Positions 1 through 6,344 of a DNA stretch of 6,477 bases are shown here, piece by piece (the stretch's first letter is position 1; each line of letters opens with the position of its first letter). This stretch comes from Ferruginibacter sp. GTDB taxonomy: Bacteria; Bacteroidota; Bacteroidia; Chitinophagales; Chitinophagaceae. The notes beneath the pieces are model-generated. The model searched no databases, was not told where the DNA came from, and saw only the letters and a program-made list of their open reading frames with translations. Both the position numbers and the translations under genes were made by a program. Location: assembly GCA_018057635.1 (NCBI GenBank), contig JAGPDJ010000148.1:1-6477 (forward strand), written 5' to 3'.

Positions 1-171
1 GATATTGATGGTGCCGTCCTCAATCAGTTTATTAAATCGTGTGCGGACAGTTCCAATAGAAACATTGAGTTTTTCTGCAATAACCGTGAATGACATCCTT
101 CCGTCTTTCTGCAAAAAAGACAAAATATCAAAATCCAGTTTGTCCAGTACCACAGAATCATTTGTATGCAT
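1..171 (-). CDS. Lrp/AsnC-family transcriptional regulator, N-terminal part (runs off window)
   Basis: The 57 visible codons encode the DNA-binding end of an Lrp/AsnC (feast/famine) regulator. The protein begins MHTNDSVVLDKLDFDILSFL, then QKDGR at residues 21-25, a first HTH helix around residues 27-37 (SFTVIAEKLNV), and a recognition helix around 38-51 (SIGTVRTRFNKLIE) followed by DGTI. This follows the family pattern LDxxDxxIL..LQ.DGR...IA..L.VS..TVR.R...L...G.I. The start at 171 is the first ATG after an in-frame stop (TAA, 183-181), so the N-terminus is secure. The C-terminal ligand-binding RAM/AsnC domain lies beyond base 1. The gene is divergent from the catabolic operon, with 116 bp between the two starts, so local control of that operon is a natural inference; the effector could be beta-alanine or another pathway amino acid. 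Family call is firm; target and effector are inferred. Confidence 0.88.
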   Translation of the reverse strand, partial: MHTNDSVVLDKLDFDILSFLQKDGRMSFTVIAEKLNVSIGTVRTRFNKLIEDGTINI

Positions 172-287
172 AAGCGGATGTTAAGAATGAGTCGTAAAAA
201 TGAAAATAAATTGATTTTGGTATCTAAAAATACATTATTTTTATTTTTTAGCTAAATAAATAAAATATTTACATTTTAAATCAAAAT
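172..287. promoter_or_regulatory. Divergent promoter region between regulator and catabolic operon
   Basis: This 116-bp, very AT-rich gap separates two divergent start codons and must hold the promoters for both directions unless transcription enters from elsewhere. I found no exact match to the Bacteroidetes consensus (TTTG, about 19 bp, TAnnTTTG) on either strand. The closest plus-strand candidate is TTTA at 247-250 and TACATTTT at 270-277, each one base off, which would give an extremely short leader before the ATG at 288. There is no Shine-Dalgarno sequence before 288, only an A-rich leader, as is usual in this phylum. The role as a regulatory region is inferred from geometry. Confidence 0.5.
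236..267. promoter_or_regulatory. Imperfect palindrome, candidate Lrp/AsnC operator
   Basis: The 32-bp element is centred between bases 251 and 252, and 13 of its 16 symmetric pairs match. Its core is the perfect palindrome TTTAGCTAAA (247-256), flanked by further T/A-rich symmetric positions. Lrp/AsnC proteins bind AT-rich imperfect palindromes, and this one sits 20 bp upstream of the operon's first start codon, where a bound regulator could overlap the promoter. High AT content makes chance symmetry easier, so the assignment as an operator is only a candidate. Confidence 0.35.
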
Positions 288-1745
288 ATGAAATACGCAG
301 CAACACAGAATTTTATCAACGGAAAATTCGTACAGGCTTCATCATCTGCAACACTAAATGTAGTTTCACCCCTTGACGGGAATTTATTGTCAACCGTTCC
401 CATGTCTGCATCCAAAGACCTGGATGATGCAGTAAAAGCAGCCAAAGCAGCATTCCCTGCCTGGAGCAAAACACCCATCAAAGAAAGGGTGCAGGTTTTT
501 TTCCGGTACAAAACATTACTGGAAAAGCACTTAAAGGAGCTGGCTGAATTGTGCAGCGAAGAAAATGGTAAAACATACGGAGAATCTGTTGCAGAAATTG
601 AGAAAAGTATTGAACTCACAGAATTTGCTACCTCATTGCCTCAATTGGTTACTGGTGAAGTGCTTGAAGTGAGCAGGGGCGTAGAATGCCGTACAGAGCA
701 TGTAGCCCTGGGCGTTGTGGCATCCATCGTACCGTTTAATTTCCCCAGCATGGTTCCAAACTGGACCTTGCCGAATGCCATCGCTTTGGGTAATTGCATG
801 ATCATGAAACCATCGGAAAAAGTACCATTGAGCTGCGGGCGTTTAGCTGAACTTTTAAAAGAAGCAGGATTACCGGATGGTGTATTCAATATTGTACATG
901 GTGGTGTAGACATAGTGGAAGCCATCTGCGATCACCCCGGTATTGAAGCTGTTTCTTTTGTGGGTTCTACAAAAGTGGCAAAAATCGTTTACCAACGGGC
1001 AACTTCCAATTATAAAAGATGCCTGGCTTTGGGTGGTGCAAAAAATCACCTGATGGTTTTACCGGATGCCATTCCCGGCATGACGGCTCAAAATGTAGCT
1101 GCATCCATGAGCGGCTGTGCCGGTCAGCGCTGTATGGCAGCCAGCGCTATGATTGGTGTGGGCAATATTGACAGCATCATAGAAAAGATATGTGAAGAAG
1201 CGAGGAAAATTGTTCCGGGAGAAAACCTGGGAGCAGTTATCAACAAAGAATCTCAGCAGCGTATTGAAAAATACATCACCGATGCCGAGCAGGATGGTGC
1301 TGTAATACTGGTTGATGGCCGCAATACAAAAGTGCCCGGTAAAGAAAACGGAACCTATGTAGGCCCAACCGTTATTGATCATGTAAAACCGGAAATGAGT
1401 GTTGCCAGGGAAGAGATATTTGGCCCGGTAATTTCAATCATGCGAACGAATACGGTTGATGAGGCACTTGCTATTGAAAATGCAAACCCTTACGGAAATG
1501 CTGCCAGTGTGTTCACCCAGAATGGAGGTATGGCCCGTTACATCATTGAACGTGCCAGTGCAGGTATGATCGGGGTGAATGTAGGCGTGCCGGTGCCTCG
1601 TGAACCTTTTTCTTTCGGCGGATGGAATGAAAGTAAATTCGGCGTAGGTGATATCACCGGGAAAAGTTCTATTGAATTCTGGACAAAACTGAAGAAGAGC
1701 ACCACCAAGTGGAATGCGGAGGCAGGCGTAAACTGGATGAGCTAA
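288..1745 (+). CDS. mmsA: CoA-acylating (methyl)malonate-semialdehyde dehydrogenase
   Basis: A 485-residue cytoplasmic NAD-dependent aldehyde dehydrogenase of the MmsA/IolA/ALDH6 type, which turns malonate semialdehyde or methylmalonate semialdehyde plus CoA into acetyl-CoA or propionyl-CoA with loss of CO2. Visible landmarks are PFNFPSMVP at 149-157 (the MMSDH form of the oxyanion-Asn motif), MKPSE at 173-177, FVGST at 224-228, LALGGAKNH at 246-254, GQRC with catalytic Cys282, and EIFGP at 376-380. The general-base Glu of ordinary hydrolytic ALDHs (in ELGG) is Ala247 here, as expected for a CoA-dependent member. Length is normal for the family. The start gives MKYAATQNFINGKFV, matching the usual ALDH N-terminus. 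It is the first gene of the operon and acts on the product of the next gene. Oddity: the position I align with a conserved substrate-binding Arg is Lys106. Pyrimidine context favours malonate semialdehyde as the main substrate; valine or inositol breakdown is the alternative role. Confidence 0.9.
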   Translation: MKYAATQNFINGKFVQASSSATLNVVSPLDGNLLSTVPMSASKDLDDAVKAAKAAFPAWSKTPIKERVQVFFRYKTLLEKHLKELAELCSEENGKTYGESVAEIEKSIELTEFATSLPQLVTGEVLEVSRGVECRTEHVALGVVASIVPFNFPSMVPNWTLPNAIALGNCMIMKPSEKVPLSCGRLAELLKEAGLPDGVFNIVHGGVDIVEAICDHPGIEAVSFVGSTKVAKIVYQRATSNYKRCLALGGAKNHLMVLPDAIPGMTAQNVAASMSGCAGQRCMAASAMIGVGNIDSIIEKICEEARKIVPGENLGAVINKESQQRIEKYITDAEQDGAVILVDGRNTKVPGKENGTYVGPTVIDHVKPEMSVAREEIFGPVISIMRTNTVDEALAIENANPYGNAASVFTQNGGMARYIIERASAGMIGVNVGVPVPREPFSFGGWNESKFGVGDITGKSSIEFWTKLKKSTTKWNAEAGVNWMS

Positions 1746-1747
1746 TC

Positions 1748-1821
1748 TCACGCAAAGCCGCCAAGAGGCGCAAAGAATGCAAAGCTCTTTGCGCCTTTGC
1801 AAACTTTGCCTCTTTGCGTGA
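1748..1821. repeat. Intergenic imperfect inverted repeat of CGCAAAG words
   Basis: It fills most of the 93-bp gap between the dehydrogenase and the aminotransferase. The outer arms TCACGCAAAG (1748-1757) and CTTTGCGTGA (1812-1821) pair perfectly over 10 bp. The inner arms AGGCGCAAAGA (1766-1776) and TCTTTGCGCCT (1786-1796) pair over 11 bp around a 9-nt loop, with an asymmetric unpaired middle section. The word GCAAAG or its complement CTTTGC occurs seven times. An A-rich stretch follows, and the next ATG is 17 nt after the right arm. It does not look like a rho-independent terminator because no T-run follows on the coding strand. Confidence 0.85.
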
Positions 1822-1838
1822 AAAAAATAAATAAAACC

Positions 1839-3200
1839 ATGTCACAAACAAAAACAATCCCAATAGCTATCGGGACTCAATCAATGGAAATTATTCAAAA
1901 CAATCTCGACTATACATTATTCAGCTGGAGCAAGCAAAAAGGCATTGCACCCATTGCTGTAAAACATGCCGAAGGTGTTTACCTGTATGACTATGATGGC
2001 AACAGGATCATCGATTTTTCATCCGGACTGATGAATGTGAATATCGGTCACGGAGATCAGCGTATAACCGATGCCGTTGTAAGGCAGATGAAAGAAGTGA
2101 GTTATGTTACGCCCAGTTGTGTAACAAAAGTTCGCGGTGAACTGGGGAAAAAACTGGCAGAGATATGCCCGGGTGATCTCAACAAAGCATTCTTTACTTT
2201 ATGCGGAGCCACGTCCATAGAAAACGCTATTAAGCTGGCAAGGTTATATACAGGCAGGCATAAGATTTTGTCTCGTTATCAATCTTATCATGGAGCTTCT
2301 ATTGGCGCCATCTCAGCAAGCGGAGATCCCAGGAGATTGCCGGCAGATTCGCAACAGGCACCCAACTTCGTTCATTTTGATCTTCCATATTTATATCGCT
2401 GGGAATATGGTGAAGAAAACCTTCTGAAAGAATCCGTTGCACAACTGGAACGCATGATCGCTTATGAAGGCCCTGCAAATATCGCTGCCATATTACTGGA
2501 AGGCGAATCCGGTTCTTCCGGATGCCTGCAATATCCTGTGGGGTATTTGAAAGCAGTAAGGGAGATATGTAATAAGCATGGTATCCTGCTTATCATGGAC
2601 GAAGTAATGAGCGGATTTGGCCGCACCGGTAAATGGTTTGGATTTGAGAACCACGGCATCATACCTGATATGATCTGTATGGCAAAGGGCCTTACCTGCG
2701 GTTACCTGCCTTTTGGCTGCCTGATGGTTTCTGATAAAATTGCTGCAAAGTATGATGATGCCGTGTTAGCACTCGGGTTGACTTACTCAGCTCACCCGGT
2801 TAGTTGTGCAGCAGCATTGGAAACACTGAAAATTTATGAAGAGGATAACCTGATTGAAAATGCAGCCTTTATGGGCAATTATGTTACAGAGCAGGTAGAG
2901 CTATTAAAACAAAAGCATCCATCCATTGGAAATTTCAGAACAACCGGATTACTGGGTTGCCTGGAAATTGTAAAGAACAGACAAACCAAAGAACCAATGG
3001 CTCCATTCAATGCAAAGCCCGATGAAATGGCTGTAATGAATAAAGTGGCTGCAAAAATCAAAGAACTGGGTATGTATACGTTTGTGCGTTGGAGTTATAT
3101 TTTCATTGCACCGCCTTTATGTGTTACCAAAGAACAGATAGATGAAGGGTTGGCTATCATCAGTGAGGCGTTGAAAATTGCCGATCTGGAAACTAATTGA
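1839..3200 (+). CDS. Class III PLP aminotransferase, probably beta-alanine (omega-amino acid) transaminase
   Basis: A 453-residue fold-type I aminotransferase that probably moves the amino group of beta-alanine or beta-aminoisobutyrate to pyruvate or 2-oxoglutarate, giving malonate or methylmalonate semialdehyde in the cytoplasm. Landmarks: VYLYDYDGNRIIDFSSG (47-63); the cofactor-phosphate loop CGATSIENAIK (122-132; Thr125 where Glu or Asp is usual); the YHG motif with Tyr150 that stacks near PLP; DEVMSGFGRTG with PLP-binding Asp254; Schiff-base Lys283 in MAKGLTCGYLPFG; TYSAHP with Thr315 for the phosphate of the partner subunit; and Arg417 in FVRWSYIFIAPPL at the usual carboxylate-binding position. 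I chose the ATG at 1839. An in-frame TTG at 1797 lies inside the hairpin repeat and would add 14 residues translated from it. The neighbouring dehydrogenase uses its product. Taurine or GABA as substrate cannot be excluded from sequence alone. Confidence 0.82.
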   Translation: MSQTKTIPIAIGTQSMEIIQNNLDYTLFSWSKQKGIAPIAVKHAEGVYLYDYDGNRIIDFSSGLMNVNIGHGDQRITDAVVRQMKEVSYVTPSCVTKVRGELGKKLAEICPGDLNKAFFTLCGATSIENAIKLARLYTGRHKILSRYQSYHGASIGAISASGDPRRLPADSQQAPNFVHFDLPYLYRWEYGEENLLKESVAQLERMIAYEGPANIAAILLEGESGSSGCLQYPVGYLKAVREICNKHGILLIMDEVMSGFGRTGKWFGFENHGIIPDMICMAKGLTCGYLPFGCLMVSDKIAAKYDDAVLALGLTYSAHPVSCAAALETLKIYEEDNLIENAAFMGNYVTEQVELLKQKHPSIGNFRTTGLLGCLEIVKNRQTKEPMAPFNAKPDEMAVMNKVAAKIKELGMYTFVRWSYIFIAPPLCVTKEQIDEGLAIISEALKIADLETN

Positions 3201-3316
3201 TTTGAAGATTTGATAATTTGAAGATTTGAAAATTTGGTGATTTGAAATTGGACGGGGATTTAGTCATCTTCAAATTTTCAAATCAACACATCTTCAAATC
3301 AGCCAATCTTCAAATT
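3198..3316. repeat. Intergenic inverted repeat of TTTGAAGA words, overlapping the upstream stop codon
   Basis: This fills most of the 132-bp gap before the transporter gene. The longest perfect arms are GATTTGAAAATTTG (3223-3236) and CAAATTTTCAAATC (3271-3284), 14 bp. Outside them, TGATTTGAAGAT (3198-3209) pairs with ATCTTCAAATCA (3290-3301) over 12 bp. AATTTGAAGATT (3215-3226) can alternatively pair with AATCTTCAAATT (3305-3316), so several registers are possible. The left arm begins with the aminotransferase stop codon TGA itself. The apex (about 3237-3270) includes a non-repetitive GGACGGGG stretch. The transporter ATG is 16 nt after the last arm. Confidence 0.85.
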
Positions 3317-3332
3317 AATCTAACTAATATTA

Positions 3333-4790
3333 ATGGACCAAAGCTTACACATACCTGCTTCATCTTTGTATAACGATGACCTTGCTCCGGTACTGCCACA
3401 ACAAAGAACCTGGGGCACCTGGAACTATGCAGCTTTGTGGATCAGCATGAGCTTATGTATCCCTACTTACATGCTTGCCAGTTCATTGATTGAAGGTGGG
3501 ATGAACTGGTGGCAATCTATCCTGACCATTTTCCTGGGTAATACTGTTGTATTGGTTCCTATGATTTTGAATGGCCATGCCGGTGCTAAATACGGAATCC
3601 CGTTTCCGGTATTTGCCAGGGCAAGTTTTGGTACAAAAGGTGCTAATATCCCGGCCTTGTTAAGAGCCATCGTTGCCTGCGGCTGGTTCGGCATCCAGGC
3701 TTGGATCGGTGGATATTCCATCTACCTCATGCTTAATATCTGGTGGCCTGCATTGGGTGAACTTCCAAATGTTTTTCCAGATTCATTCGGATTGCAGACA
3801 GGCCCGGCAATATGTTTTTTTATTTTCTGGTTGCTGAATATGTTTGTTGTTTACCTGGGAGTGGAAAGTATTAAAAAGCTACTTGTTTTTAAAGCATTTT
3901 TTTTACCAATTGCCGCACTGGCATTATTGTTTTGGGCAATAAACGCCGGAAACGGACTAGGCCCTATTTTGCAGCAGCCGTCAAAGTTTACAACCAATTC
4001 TTCTTTCTTTAATTATTTTTTTCCTGCACTAACCGGCATGGTTGGTTTCTGGGCAACACTGTCGTTGAATATTCCGGATTTTACCCGATATGCAAAAAAT
4101 CAGAAAGCCCAGATAAACGGCCAGATCATCGGGCTACCTCCTTCCATGACATTGTTTTCTTTTATAGGTGTAGTGGTTACATCCGCAACCGTAATTATAT
4201 ACGGAGAAACTATTTGGGATCCATTGGTGCTGGCAGGAAAATTTGATAATAAAATATTGGTAAGTATTGCCATGATCGCAGTGGCAATTTCTACATTGGC
4301 AACAAATATAGCAGCCAACATTGTTAGCCCCGCGAATGATTTTGCAAACTTATCTCCAAAAAAAATTAACTTTAGAAAAGGTGGATATATCACCGGCATA
4401 TTGGGAATTTTGATATTTCCCTGGAAACTGATCGCTGACCCAAATGGATATATTTTTACCTGGCTGATTGCTTACTCCAGTTTGCTGGGACCGGTTGGCG
4501 GTATTATGATTGCTGATTATTATTTTATACGCAAACAGCAATTGAATATTGTTGATTTGTATAAACATACTGGTCAGTATGGTTTTAAAAATGGGTTTAA
4601 TCATGCAGCTATCCTTGCATTGTTATTGGGAGTATTACCAAATGTGCCGGGGTTTTTATTACAGGTTAAACTGATAGATGCAACGGTCTTTCCTGCGTGG
4701 ATTTCAGAATTATATCATTATGCATGGTTTGTTGGATTTTTAGTTAGTGGAATGTTGTATTTTTTAATGATGAAAAAAATAAACCGCTGA
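3333..4790 (+). CDS. NCS1-family nucleobase/hydantoin-type cation symporter
   Basis: A 485-residue inner-membrane protein with about 12 hydrophobic segments (roughly 31-55, 58-80, 105-135, 158-178, 183-203, 228-247, 270-290, 308-333, 353-368, 373-396, 424-442, 460-480). Family signatures are SLYNDDLAP near the N-terminus, KYGIPFPVFARASFG (86-100), ACGWFGIQAWIGG (115-127) and ATNIAANIVSPANDF (323-337). Aligned by eye with the hydantoin transporter Mhp1, substrate residues Trp117, Gln121, Trp220 and Asn318 correspond to Trp118, Gln122, Trp240 and Asn325, whereas Gln42 of TM1 is Cys42. That preserves the core site for a planar cyclic amide such as uracil, thymine, dihydrouracil, hydantoin or allantoin. 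Its place among pyrimidine-degradation genes favours uracil or thymine import, driven by Na+ or H+. The last two codons and the stop (AACCGCTGA) form part of the downstream repeat. Family is firm; substrate is inferred. Confidence 0.88.
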   Translation: MDQSLHIPASSLYNDDLAPVLPQQRTWGTWNYAALWISMSLCIPTYMLASSLIEGGMNWWQSILTIFLGNTVVLVPMILNGHAGAKYGIPFPVFARASFGTKGANIPALLRAIVACGWFGIQAWIGGYSIYLMLNIWWPALGELPNVFPDSFGLQTGPAICFFIFWLLNMFVVYLGVESIKKLLVFKAFFLPIAALALLFWAINAGNGLGPILQQPSKFTTNSSFFNYFFPALTGMVGFWATLSLNIPDFTRYAKNQKAQINGQIIGLPPSMTLFSFIGVVVTSATVIIYGETIWDPLVLAGKFDNKILVSIAMIAVAISTLATNIAANIVSPANDFANLSPKKINFRKGGYITGILGILIFPWKLIADPNGYIFTWLIAYSSLLGPVGGIMIADYYFIRKQQLNIVDLYKHTGQYGFKNGFNHAAILALLLGVLPNVPGFLLQVKLIDATVFPAWISELYHYAWFVGFLVSGMLYFLMMKKINR

Positions 4791-4859
4791 GAAAAAGAGA
4801 AGCAAAGATTATGCAGAGTTTCTCTGCGGTAACTCAAAAAACTCTTGTTCTCTGCGGTT
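4782..4859. repeat. Intergenic inverted repeat of CTCTGCGG words, including the transporter's last codons
   Basis: The left arm AACCGCTGAGAA (4782-4793) pairs with TTCTCTGCGGTT (4848-4859) over 12 bp with one mismatch, and it contains the last two codons and the stop codon of the transporter. Inside lies a small perfect hairpin, GCAGAG (4813-4818), TTT loop, CTCTGC (4822-4827). The 11-mer TTCTCTGCGGT occurs twice (4820-4830 and 4848-4858), so either copy can pair with the left arm. An A-run follows, and the dihydropyrimidinase ATG is 13 nt after the right arm. The gap between the two genes is 82 bp. Confidence 0.82.
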
Positions 4860-4872
4860 AAAAAAATAGACT

Positions 4873-6255
4873 ATGAGCATTCTAATAAAAAACGGAAGAA
4901 TTATTACCGCCACCGATGATTATATAGCAGATATTTTCATAGAAGGCGAAACAGTTTCTGCAATTGGAAAAAATTTGTCAGTAAAAGCAGACAAGGAAAT
5001 GGATGCAGCCGGCAAACTGGTGATGCCCGGTGGTATTGATCCGCACGTACACCTGGATATGCCATTCATGGGCACTTTTTCCAGCGACAACTATGAAACC
5101 GGAACCCGTGCAGCATTATACGGCGGTACCACTATGGTGATTGATTTTATTTTACAGAAACAGGGAAACTCACTGAGGTCTGCACTGGAAGAATGGCAAT
5201 CACGTTCCAATAACAATTGCGTGGGTGATTACAGTTTTCACATGGCAGTAACAGATTTTAATGATCAAACAAAAAAAGAGATCAAAGATTTTATTGAAAA
5301 GGAAGGCATCACTTCTTTCAAAACATTCATGGCTTACAAAGGCGCTTTAATGATTGATGACCGGCAGATGATCGGGCTGATGGAAGAAGTAAAAAAACAT
5401 GGCGGGTTGATCAATGTGCACGCCACCAATGGAGATATGATTGATTACCTGATTCAAAAGCACCGGGAAGAAGGAAAATTATCACCCTTGTATCATTATC
5501 TTTCTCAGCCGGAAGTTACAGAAGCAGAAGCAAGTGAACGGTTTGTGGATATGTCTAACTATACCGGTTGCCCGGGTTATATTGTTCATCTTACCTGCGA
5601 AGGCGCATTGAATGCGGTAAGAAATGCAACGAAAAGAAACCAACACATATTTGTTGAAACCTGTATTCAGTACCTCATCCTGGATGCATCATTATATGAA
5701 AAAGATTTTGATGGTGCCAAATGGGTAATGAGTCCGCCGTTGCGGGAAAAGAAAGACCAGGCAACTTTGTGGGCCGGTATCAACCAGGGCCTGGTGAATG
5801 TAGTGGCAACAGACCATTGCCCTTTTAAATGGGAGCAGAAACTGATGGGTAAGGATGATTTTTCAAAAATACCAAACGGGCATCCTGCCATTGAGAACAG
5901 GATGGAATTGTTATACAGTGAGGGTGTTGCAAAGAATAAGATCACACTGAATAAATATGTGGAAGTTGCCTGTACCAACCCGGCGAAAATATTCGGCATG
6001 TTCCCGCGCAAAGGAACGATTGCAGTTGGCAGCGATGCAGATATTGTGATCTTTGATCCGAATGAAAAACATACTTTGTCTGCAAAAACTCACCACATGA
6101 ATGTAGATTACAGTGGTTATGAAGGTTGGGAGCTTACCGGTAAAGTGAAAACGGTTTTATTGAGAGGTCAGGTTGCCATAGATGATAATACATGTTTGCT
6201 TGAAAAAGGGTATGGTAAGTTTATTAAACGGAATAAGGTTTCACAGATAATATAA
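4873..6255 (+). CDS. hydA: Dihydropyrimidinase (D-hydantoinase family)
   Basis: A 460-residue cytoplasmic amidohydrolase with a binuclear metal centre that opens 5,6-dihydrouracil or dihydrothymine to N-carbamoyl-beta-alanine or N-carbamoyl-beta-aminoisobutyrate. Visible metal ligands are His58 and His60 in GGIDPHVHLDMPF, carboxylated Lys150 in SFKTFMAYKG, His183, His239 in YIVHLTCEGA, and Asp314 in ATDHCPF. Tyr155 in FMAYKG and Ser287 in MSPPLRE are at usual substrate-binding positions. SSDNYETGTRAALYGGTTM (70-88) and VETCIQYL (261-268) are further family marks, and the small beta-sandwich domain is formed by both ends. Length is normal. The motif normally written HAENGD reads HATNGD here (Thr185). 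The start gives MSILIKNGRIITATDDYIAD, a standard N-terminus. The next gene acts on its product. Hydantoin cleavage is possible, but the aminotransferase and dehydrogenase in the same operon favour the pyrimidine reaction. Confidence 0.92.
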   Translation: MSILIKNGRIITATDDYIADIFIEGETVSAIGKNLSVKADKEMDAAGKLVMPGGIDPHVHLDMPFMGTFSSDNYETGTRAALYGGTTMVIDFILQKQGNSLRSALEEWQSRSNNNCVGDYSFHMAVTDFNDQTKKEIKDFIEKEGITSFKTFMAYKGALMIDDRQMIGLMEEVKKHGGLINVHATNGDMIDYLIQKHREEGKLSPLYHYLSQPEVTEAEASERFVDMSNYTGCPGYIVHLTCEGALNAVRNATKRNQHIFVETCIQYLILDASLYEKDFDGAKWVMSPPLREKKDQATLWAGINQGLVNVVATDHCPFKWEQKLMGKDDFSKIPNGHPAIENRMELLYSEGVAKNKITLNKYVEVACTNPAKIFGMFPRKGTIAVGSDADIVIFDPNEKHTLSAKTHHMNVDYSGYEGWELTGKVKTVLLRGQVAIDDNTCLLEKGYGKFIKRNKVSQII

Positions 6256-6257
6256 TT

Positions 6258-6337
6258 TATTTTAAATGTTGAATGTTGAATTTTAAATTATTCAGCATTC
6301 AGGTTCATTCATAATTTAAAATTCAAAATTTAAAATA
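6258..6337. repeat. Intergenic long inverted repeat of TTGAATTTTAAAT words
   Basis: The cleanest of the four spacer hairpins. Inner arms TTGAATTTTAAATTAT (6276-6291) and ATAATTTAAAATTCAA (6311-6326) pair perfectly over 16 bp around a 19-nt loop. Outer arms TATTTTAAAT (6258-6267) and ATTTAAAATA (6328-6337) pair perfectly over 10 bp. The two stems are separated by an 8-nt bulge on the left (6268-6275, GTTGAATG) and a single base on the right (6327). It fills most of the 89-bp gap, and the next ATG is 7 nt after the right arm. No T-run follows on the coding strand. Confidence 0.88.
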
Positions 6338-6344
6338 GTAATTG

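Noticed and set aside
641..925. Other long minus-strand frames within the coding regions (for example 281-619, 641-925, 1059-1382, 4100-4399, 5667-6011)
   Set aside because: Each lies wholly or almost wholly antisense to a well-supported enzyme or transporter gene, with no recognisable domain; they are shadow frames.
1748..1821. Spacer hairpins as rho-independent terminators
   Set aside because: None of the four is followed by a T-run on the plus strand (A-runs follow instead), and the genes form one pathway that makes sense as a single transcript.
1797..1838. Upstream in-frame TTG start extending the aminotransferase by 14 residues
   Set aside because: The extension (MQTLPLCVKKINKT) is translated from the right arm of the spacer repeat and its A-rich tail; the ATG at 1839 has the same spacing from the hairpin as the other genes and gives a normal N-terminus.
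1434..1863. Minus-strand open frames (1434-1802 and 1669-1863) at the end of the dehydrogenase and across the first spacer
   Set aside because: They are antisense to a clear gene and its repeat, resemble no protein family, and run through the CGCAAAG repeat; treated as chance frames.
3201..3316. CRISPR-like array from the repeated TTTGAAGA words
   Set aside because: Words are only 7-14 bp, appear in both orientations, have no unique spacers of constant size, and no cas gene is near.
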